From the NCBI GenBank assembly GCA_000438115.1, contig FR903613.1, positions 16,640-80,639 of the forward strand: a stretch of 64,000 nt of DNA, written 5' to 3'. Shown one piece after another: positions 58,390-64,000 of this stretch (the stretch's first letter is position 1; every line of letters starts with the position of its first letter). Made by a program: the position numbers and the translations under genes. The DNA is from Prevotella sp. CAG:617. GTDB taxonomy: Bacteria > Bacteroidota > Bacteroidia > Bacteroidales > Bacteroidaceae. The notes beneath the pieces are model-generated. The model was not told where the DNA came from. It saw nothing but the letters and a program-made list of their open reading frames with translations, and made no database searches.

Positions 58390-58428
58390 AAAAAAGCCGG
58401 ACCTTTCATTAGGCTCCGACTTTTTTTT
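58390..58428 (+). terminator. Terminator of hsp20
   Basis: Stem AGCCGGACCT/AGGCTCCGACT with one mismatch and a bulge, followed by eight T residues. Placed 20 bases after the hsp20 stop. Confidence 0.65.
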
Positions 58429-58500
58429 GTTCTGTACTATCCTAAAATTATATGCAAAAAGAAACCATACATTCTTAAAGGAAGTCCAATAATCGCAATC

Positions 58501-59883
58501 TCATTCTTTTTTATGGCATAGCTCCTCAATATCAACCTCAACAGACACTGGATACAACCGATATGGATCCGAAAATAGTGTACAACTATTTATTAAAGAA
58601 TGAAGATTGGCTTTCAACTTCCCATTATAAACAACTTTGTCATTAAGAATAATTCTTACCGGTTTTTCTAAATTCACTAAATTATCAGATAAATAAAGGA
58701 TCAGTTTTCCCAATTGAGCTTTTTGATAAGACTTATTGAATTTTAAAGGAATGCCCCATATCGAATCCATCTCAGAAGTTTGATAGGTTACGACATCTAC
58801 AGACAAGTACACTGTATTATGCTCAATCTTCATTATGTACCGAGTTCTTGATCCCAGACTTGTATCAGAACGCTCTACAATCTGCAAATTATAAAATCCG
58901 TCACGATACCTTCCATCCATATCAAAATTTTCCCAAACAAAAAATTTAGGATATGGATTACGTTCAAATTCCTTCAACCAAGGTGTGGTTGGACTATAAT
59001 CTATACCATGTCCTGCTCCCGGAATCAACTCTATTCTATGTACAAATCCTTCGTTGTACACTTTTTCCAAACTGTCAAAAGCTTCATGGGTATACGTAGT
59101 AAGTCGATTCCTATAAAAGCCATCATCTTTACTACCAGTCAACAATGAAAAACCTATATTCCCACAATTTTCCACAGGCGCATTTATCAATGGTTCTCCC
59201 CCTGCCATTGGACCTGCTGCTGCCCAATAATCTGCATAATAAGAAGCTAAACGCTGACTTCCATATCCTCCCTCAGATATGCCAAAAACATAAAGTCGAT
59301 TAGGGTCAATCTTCCCGGACATCATTGTCTGTCGCAATAATTTTTCCCAAATGTACTGTTTTCCACGTTGCCACCAACGATAATATTCTCCTTCATTAGG
59401 TATTCTTGGAATAAAGTAAACTGAAGGTGCATCATCAAATCTTTGACAAAGTTTCAAACCAGTTGCCCATTCTTGAGCCTTAGGACCTGAACCATGCAAA
59501 TAAAGAAACAGCGGCCATTTTTTTTCTGCAATGTCACCTTTTGTTCCCACATAAGAAGTCATTCTGGCATGCAGTTCTAAACTATCAGGAATTAACCAAG
59601 AAATCGTATCAGACTTTTCTAATGGCCGTATACATTCAAACAGATTATTTTCTTCAGCCGTATTCACCTCCGTCCACAACTTCCATACTTCATTCCTGTA
59701 CTTTTGAATATTTGAATATCCCAATGTGCAATCAGGTACTATCGGCCGTAAACTTCCATTCCTTAAAGCCTCAAAATACGCTTTAATTTGGGCTCTCTTC
59801 TTGTTTGAAATACCATCATTCCGAGCAATAACATTATTTATCGAAAAAACGATCAAAAAGAAAAAAAACGCGATTCTATACAT
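58501..59883 (-). CDS. Exported alpha/beta-hydrolase (esterase or peptidase-like)
   Basis: 460 aa with a signal peptide (RIAFFFFLIVFSINNVIA). The alpha/beta-hydrolase core (about residues 120-320) shows LFLYLHGSGPKAQEW (oxyanion region), the nucleophile elbow GISEGGYGSQ, and a histidine in ELIPGAGHGIDYSP. The C-terminal part (about residues 330-460) is beta-rich and unassigned. Similar genes are often labelled PHB depolymerase or feruloyl esterase-like; substrate unknown. The ATG at 59883 is chosen over TTG at 59922, since the signal peptide then begins at the start. Confidence 0.78.
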   Translation of the reverse strand: MYRIAFFFFLIVFSINNVIARNDGISNKKRAQIKAYFEALRNGSLRPIVPDCTLGYSNIQKYRNEVWKLWTEVNTAEENNLFECIRPLEKSDTISWLIPDSLELHARMTSYVGTKGDIAEKKWPLFLYLHGSGPKAQEWATGLKLCQRFDDAPSVYFIPRIPNEGEYYRWWQRGKQYIWEKLLRQTMMSGKIDPNRLYVFGISEGGYGSQRLASYYADYWAAAGPMAGGEPLINAPVENCGNIGFSLLTGSKDDGFYRNRLTTYTHEAFDSLEKVYNEGFVHRIELIPGAGHGIDYSPTTPWLKEFERNPYPKFFVWENFDMDGRYRDGFYNLQIVERSDTSLGSRTRYIMKIEHNTVYLSVDVVTYQTSEMDSIWGIPLKFNKSYQKAQLGKLILYLSDNLVNLEKPVRIILNDKVVYNGKLKANLHSLINSCTLFSDPYRLYPVSVEVDIEELCHKKE

Positions 59884-59920
59884 CTCTTTGATTTTTAATA
59901 ATATTGTGTTCGCATTAAGC

Positions 59921-59948
59921 AAAAAGCTCCGGACCTAAGACCGGAGCT
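59921..59948 (-). terminator. Terminator of the trxA/acidic protein unit
   Basis: 8-bp perfect stem AGCTCCGG/CCGGAGCT (59925-59932 with 59941-59948), followed on the reverse strand by five T residues (59921-59925). It lies 22 bases after the acidic protein stop. Confidence 0.75.
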
Positions 59949-59970
59949 CTAACATTTAAACCTTTGCTAT

Positions 59971-60291
59971 TTACAGTTTTTCAGAAAAATCCAATTCCAT
60001 TTCCACAATTTCTGCAATATCATTTTCATCAAAATGCCCAACTCCTTCTTGTTCAGCTTCTTTTTGAACGTATGCAGAAACCTCCATGATATCTATATCT
60101 ACAAAATCAGTGTTTAGATTGGCAAAGGTATCATGCTCAACATAATACTCTGCTATTTTATCTAAAATAAATTGTAAAACGGATTCTGTAAACACAACTT
60201 TCAAGCGGTCTGGTATTTGTTGTCGTATACTATGGATAATTTTCATATCATCCAAAGCATCCTGCCGCAATTCTTCATCAAAACTTGCCAT
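59971..60291 (-). CDS. Small acidic protein of unknown function
   Basis: 106 aa, strongly acidic and helical, with no signal peptide, cysteine or known motif. The C-terminal half (EAEQEGVGHFDENDIAEIVEMELDF) is especially negative. It starts 13 bases after thioredoxin, and the two share a promoter and terminator, so a partner role is possible. I do not recognise the family; a reading-frame artefact is unlikely because of the tight spacing and the terminator after it. Confidence 0.7.
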   Translation of the reverse strand: MASFDEELRQDALDDMKIIHSIRQQIPDRLKVVFTESVLQFILDKIAEYYVEHDTFANLNTDFVDIDIMEVSAYVQKEAEQEGVGHFDENDIAEIVEMELDFSEKL

Positions 60292-60304
60292 AATTCTTTA
60301 AACC

Positions 60305-60619
60305 TTACAACAGAGCGCTGGCCTTTTCAACCAATGCATTTTTGGGTAAAGCCCCTACTGTTCGATCGACCTCTTTGCCATCTTTAATGAAAACGACGGT
60401 TGGAATATTGCGAACACCATATATAGCAGCAAGTTCTTCATTATCATCAACATCACACTTGCATACATTTATTTTCCCTGCAAATTCCTCAGCAATCTCA
60501 TCAATAATTGGTGCAAGTTTCTTGCAGGGCCCACACCAAGTTGCAGAAAAATCAATTATCATCGGTGTACCCTCTGCAACCAATTTATCATAAACTTCTT
60601 TAGAAATCATCTGTGCCAT
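60305..60619 (-). CDS. trxA: Thioredoxin
   Basis: 104 aa cytoplasmic thiol-disulfide oxidoreductase. The active site WCGPCKK and the cis-proline segment RNIPTVVFIKDG are present, with the length of classical thioredoxin. The ATG at 60619 is chosen over the in-frame start at 60658, because a promoter -7 element lies at 60656-60663 and the thioredoxin fold begins right after it. Confidence 0.95.
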   Translation of the reverse strand: MAQMISKEVYDKLVAEGTPMIIDFSATWCGPCKKLAPIIDEIAEEFAGKINVCKCDVDDNEELAAIYGVRNIPTVVFIKDGKEVDRTVGALPKNALVEKASALL

Positions 60620-60655
60620 AATATTATTTTTACTTATTAATGAATAAATTATTCG

Positions 60656-60685
60656 CAAATATACTAATTTATTTTGTACTCAAAA
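60656..60685 (-). promoter_or_regulatory. Promoter of trxA inside the end of dnaE
   Basis: Reverse-strand TTTTG (60681-60685), 17-bp spacer, -7 TATATTTG (60656-60663). The -33 part overlaps the last codons of dnaE. Confidence 0.5.
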
Positions 60686-63600
60686 GCAGAATGCGCATCA
60701 AAGAAATCAAGTATTGACTTTTTTACTTCAACCTCCCCCAAACTAGACTTCATCAATACATACATATGTTCATCAGAATCTACTATTTTAAAGTAAACCT
60801 CTACATTTCCTGTATTTTCTCTCATCATAACTGCTAACTCCTCTGTCGTCTGTGAATTTAATTTATCCGGATACACAGTTACGGTAAGTTTGTTTATAAG
60901 TTTATCCTTAATTTCTGATAACAAATCTATCCCTGCAATTTTAAGTTCAAGCAAATCTTCACGGTAAGGTCTATTTTGCACCTTTGCCCGAATATAAAGA
61001 ATATTTCCCTCTAAGAAGTAGTTTTTCCACTCTATCATATCGCGACCAAATAAGACAAATTCATATGACCCTGTATAATCCTCAATTACCACTCGTCCAT
61101 ACGGATTTCCCTTTTTGGTCCGTCCTTCCTTATAACCAGACACAATTCCTCCTATAGTAAGTTCCCGATCCACCAGATTTTCCAAATCCTCCAATTCTTC
61201 AATTTTGGTATTGCAGATATCATGCAATATCACATAATATTCATCCAAAGGATGTGCTGTCAAATAAATTCCAACATATTCCCTTTCTTTATTCAAACGC
61301 AAAAGTTCTCCCCATTCTTGATAATCAGTAGGTGCCTCTGGTTTTTTTATTTCAACAGCCTCACTTGAACCAAATAAAGAATTTTGAGCCAAAGCCTTGT
61401 CCTGCTGATATTTTATGCCATATCGTATCAAAGTGCCTACAAAAGTTTCTCCATTATCATTTTCAGCGAAAAACTGATCTCGTGAAATCGTTTCAAAACT
61501 ATCAAATGCCCCTGAATAAATCAGACTTTCGATAGCTTTCCTATTACATTGTGTATAATTAATCCTTTCAAAGAAATCATATACAGATTTGTACAGACCA
61601 TTTTTTTCACGCTCCTCGACAATAGCTTCTACCGCAGCTTCTCCAACACCTTTTACGGCTGCCATTCCGAAGCGAATATCTCCTTTACGATTGACACTAA
61701 ACTTTAAGCGACTCTCATTTACATCAGGACAAAGTGTACGGATACCCATTGATTTACACTCATCCATCAGTTTGGTAATTTCACTAATATTAGTTTTATT
61801 ACGTGTCATGTTTCCCGCCATATATTGCGACGGAAAATTTGCTTTTAAGTAAGCCGTTTGATAAGCTACCCAAGAATAACAGGTTGCATGACTTTTGTTA
61901 AACGCATACGACGCGAACTTTCGCCAATCTTCCCATATCTTCTCCAAAATTTTAGGATCATAACCATTAGCCTTACCACCTTCAATAAATTTAGGATACA
62001 TGTGATTCAGCTTCTCTATCAACTTCTTACCCATTGCCTTGCGCAATGTATCACTTTCGCCGCGTGTAAAATTGGCAATAACTCTTGAAAGCAACATCAC
62101 TTGCTCCTGATATACCGTTATTCCGTAGGTATCTTTCAAATACTTTTCCATGCACGGCAGATCATATTCAATGGGTTCTTTTCCATGTTTACGCGCAATA
62201 AAACTCGGAATGTAATCCATTGGTCCCGGGCGGTATAATGCATTCATTGCAATCAAATCTTCAAAAGTTGACGGTTGCAATTGCCGTAAATATTTCTGCA
62301 TACCAGGAGACTCAAATTGAAACGTTCCTACCGTACGACCATCACAATATAACTGATAAGTTGCTGGATCATCTATACTGATATTGTCAATATCAATTTC
62401 GATACCTATACTTTGTCTAATATTCTCAACTGCCTCTTTTATAATGGAAAGGGTTTTCAATCCCAAAAAATCCATTTTAATTAACCCGGTCTCTTCTATG
62501 ACGCGACCGTCATATTGTGTACAAAGTAATTTTTCCTTGGTATCCTTATCTTCTGCCGTTGATACGGGCACCCAATCTGATACATCATCACGACATATAA
62601 TTGTACCACAAGCGTGTACACCCGTATTGCGGATATTACCTTCCAGCATTTTGGCGAACTTAATGGTATCTGCCAACACCTTATTACTTGAAGCCTCTGC
62701 CTCCTGCAATTCCTTTGAAATGGAAATCACATTGGGAAGATTCATTTTCAAAGTCTTTCCATCAGGACCTTCAGGCATTCTATCTGGAACTAATTTGCAT
62801 AAACGGTTACTTTCCTCCAGAGGCAATTTCTGAACACGGGCCACATCTTTCAATGCTAACTTTGTAGCCATCTTACCATAAGTAATAATATGAGCAACTT
62901 TCTCTGCACCATATTTTTGTGTTACCCAATTTAAAACTCTACCACGCCCGTCATCATCAAAATCCACATCTATATCAGGTAAAGAGATACGGTCTGGGTT
63001 CAAAAAACGTTCAAACAGCAAATCATATTTAATAGGATCTATTTGCGTAATTCCCAAACAATAAGCTACAACTGACCCCGCAGCCGACCCACGACCAGGA
63101 CCGACTGACACCCCTAAATCATTACGAGCCGCATTTATATAATCCTGAACTATCAAGAAATACCCCGGAAATCCCATTGTTTTCATGATGTATAGTTCAA
63201 AATTTATTCGTTCGGTCACCTCCTCAGAAAGTTCTTCACCATACCGCCGATGAGCACCCTCATAAGCTAATTTGGACAGGTAGTCGGCCTCCAACTTAAT
63301 TCTATATAACTTTTCATAACCGCCTAGATGTTCAATTTTCTTTTTACCAGCTTCTTCATCAATCACCACATTTCCATGCTCATCGCGAGTAAATTCTTCA
63401 TAGAGATCCTGTTTCGTATACTTTTCCCTATACATTTCTTCCGTACCGAAATCCTCTGGAATTGCAAAATTAGGCATAATGGGGGCATGATCAATGCTAT
63501 ATACCTCAATCTTATCCAAAATCTCGCATGTATTCTCCAAAGCTTCTGGTATATCCTCAAAAACATGATTCATCTCAGCTTGAGTTTTAAACCATTCCTG

Positions 63601-64000
63601 CTTGGTATATAACATACGTTTAGGATCATCCAAATCACGGCCTGTTGACAAACAAATCAAACGATCATGAGCCTCAGCATTCTCTTCATTTACAAAATGA
63701 CTATCATTTGAGCACATCAATTTGATCTGATGTTTATGCGCTAATTCCACCAGTTGTCTGTTTACTTTTTGCTGTAGAGGAAACGTTTCACGATTCGCAC
63801 GCTGGTTAGGATCCTTAACCTCATGACGTTGTAATTCCAAATAATAATCATCGCCAAAACACTTTTTGAACCACAATACAGCTTCCTCTGCGGCTTCCAA
63901 ATTACCGGACAGAATCTTTTGTGGAACCTCTCCGCCTATACAAGCAGAACAAACAATTAGTCCCTCGCGATATTTTTCCAATTCCGCATGATCTGTTCTT
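60664..64000 (-). CDS. dnaE: DNA polymerase III alpha subunit (5' truncated)
   Basis: Replicative polymerase; at least 1111 aa visible, continuing beyond the right edge, so the N-terminal PHP domain is incomplete. The frame is open to base 64000 and a TTG at 63981 is not the true start. Visible: PHP remainder (GLIVCSACIGGEVP, CSNDSHFVNEENAEAHD), the polymerase core with the catalytic aspartates in LPDIDVDFDDDGRGRV, GPGRGSAAGSVVAYCLGI, MDYIPSFIARKHGKEPIEY, then the tandem HhH and OB-fold region (ELTIGGIVSGYKEG). No PolC-type exonuclease insert. Confidence 0.97.
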   Translation of the reverse strand, partial: RTDHAELEKYREGLIVCSACIGGEVPQKILSGNLEAAEEAVLWFKKCFGDDYYLELQRHEVKDPNQRANRETFPLQQKVNRQLVELAHKHQIKLMCSNDSHFVNEENAEAHDRLICLSTGRDLDDPKRMLYTKQEWFKTQAEMNHVFEDIPEALENTCEILDKIEVYSIDHAPIMPNFAIPEDFGTEEMYREKYTKQDLYEEFTRDEHGNVVIDEEAGKKKIEHLGGYEKLYRIKLEADYLSKLAYEGAHRRYGEELSEEVTERINFELYIMKTMGFPGYFLIVQDYINAARNDLGVSVGPGRGSAAGSVVAYCLGITQIDPIKYDLLFERFLNPDRISLPDIDVDFDDDGRGRVLNWVTQKYGAEKVAHIITYGKMATKLALKDVARVQKLPLEESNRLCKLVPDRMPEGPDGKTLKMNLPNVISISKELQEAEASSNKVLADTIKFAKMLEGNIRNTGVHACGTIICRDDVSDWVPVSTAEDKDTKEKLLCTQYDGRVIEETGLIKMDFLGLKTLSIIKEAVENIRQSIGIEIDIDNISIDDPATYQLYCDGRTVGTFQFESPGMQKYLRQLQPSTFEDLIAMNALYRPGPMDYIPSFIARKHGKEPIEYDLPCMEKYLKDTYGITVYQEQVMLLSRVIANFTRGESDTLRKAMGKKLIEKLNHMYPKFIEGGKANGYDPKILEKIWEDWRKFASYAFNKSHATCYSWVAYQTAYLKANFPSQYMAGNMTRNKTNISEITKLMDECKSMGIRTLCPDVNESRLKFSVNRKGDIRFGMAAVKGVGEAAVEAIVEEREKNGLYKSVYDFFERINYTQCNRKAIESLIYSGAFDSFETISRDQFFAENDNGETFVGTLIRYGIKYQQDKALAQNSLFGSSEAVEIKKPEAPTDYQEWGELLRLNKEREYVGIYLTAHPLDEYYVILHDICNTKIEELEDLENLVDRELTIGGIVSGYKEGRTKKGNPYGRVVIEDYTGSYEFVLFGRDMIEWKNYFLEGNILYIRAKVQNRPYREDLLELKIAGIDLLSEIKDKLINKLTVTVYPDKLNSQTTEELAVMMRENTGNVEVYFKIVDSDEHMYVLMKSSLGEVEVKKSILDFFDAHSAFEYKIN

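Noticed and set aside
1..64000. CRISPR array, prophage, insertion sequence or genomic island
   Set aside because: No regularly spaced repeats, transposase, integrase or phage gene was found, and gene content is housekeeping throughout.

Overview
The window is a stretch of ordinary chromosome from an anaerobic Bacteroidota, almost certainly order Bacteroidales; the genus cannot be fixed from sequence alone. The DNA is AT-rich and the genes have few Shine-Dalgarno sites. Several genes carry the Bacteroides-type promoter (TTG or TTTG near -33, TAnnTTTG near -7). The gene set also fits: an OstA-like protein with a SurA-like chaperone, an NfnAB-type fusion, the GGGtGRT protein, tandem FdtA-like cupins and a GH20 hexosaminidase. 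No insertion sequence, phage, plasmid gene or CRISPR array was seen.

Layout: 1-2933 (+) holds the 3' part of a ClpC-type unfoldase and a GT2 glycosyltransferase. 2938-5117 (-) holds a flippase-like membrane protein and a GT4 glycosyltransferase. 5265-13689 (-) holds guaB, a SurA-like chaperone, an OstA/LptA-like protein, mutL and an HhH/beta-barrel gene split by a 1-nt frameshift. 13891-13964 is tRNA-Pro(UGG). 14025-16526 (-) holds a LolC/E-like permease and a PLP aminotransferase. 16766-22151 (+) holds a GH20 hexosaminidase, an NfnAB-type fusion and a TtcA-like PP-loop enzyme. 22232-23961 (-) is the GGGtGRT/NifU-like scaffold pair. 24137-32771 (-) is one nine-gene run: DUF4199, GT2, a small lipoprotein, an outer-membrane protein, ApbE, a DMP19-like protein, SmpB, MetH and a glycosidase-like protein without catalytic residues.

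33061-38156 (+) holds gyrA and two paralogous TPR proteins. 38292-38660 (-) is the RNase P RNA. 39163-43661 (-) holds a RelA-type ppGpp synthetase, a BadF-type sugar kinase and a YihY/BrkB membrane protein. 43839-45776 (-) is a DegT/FdtA/FdtA-like amino-sugar cassette. 45967-52606 (-) is an RND efflux operon ending in a divergent LpxA-like acyltransferase. 52823-55448 (-) holds NudC and a phosphohexomutase. 55650-58370 (+) holds ruvC, a double ABC ATPase and an Hsp20 with a sigma-54-like promoter. 58501-64000 (-) holds a serine hydrolase, a small acidic protein, thioredoxin and the 3' part of dnaE.

Themes: envelope biogenesis (SurA-like, OstA-like, LolC/E-like, glycosyltransferases, RND pump), anaerobic redox and Fe-S metabolism (NfnAB-type fusion, TtcA-like, GGGtGRT pair, ApbE) and core information genes. 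The observations most worth a second look are the sigma-54-like promoter with an upstream palindrome before hsp20, the pseudo-glycosidase behind metH, the GGGtGRT/scaffold pair, and the tandem FdtA-like genes of which one lacks an active-site His. Several starts were moved inward from the longest open frame because a promoter or family alignment places them there.
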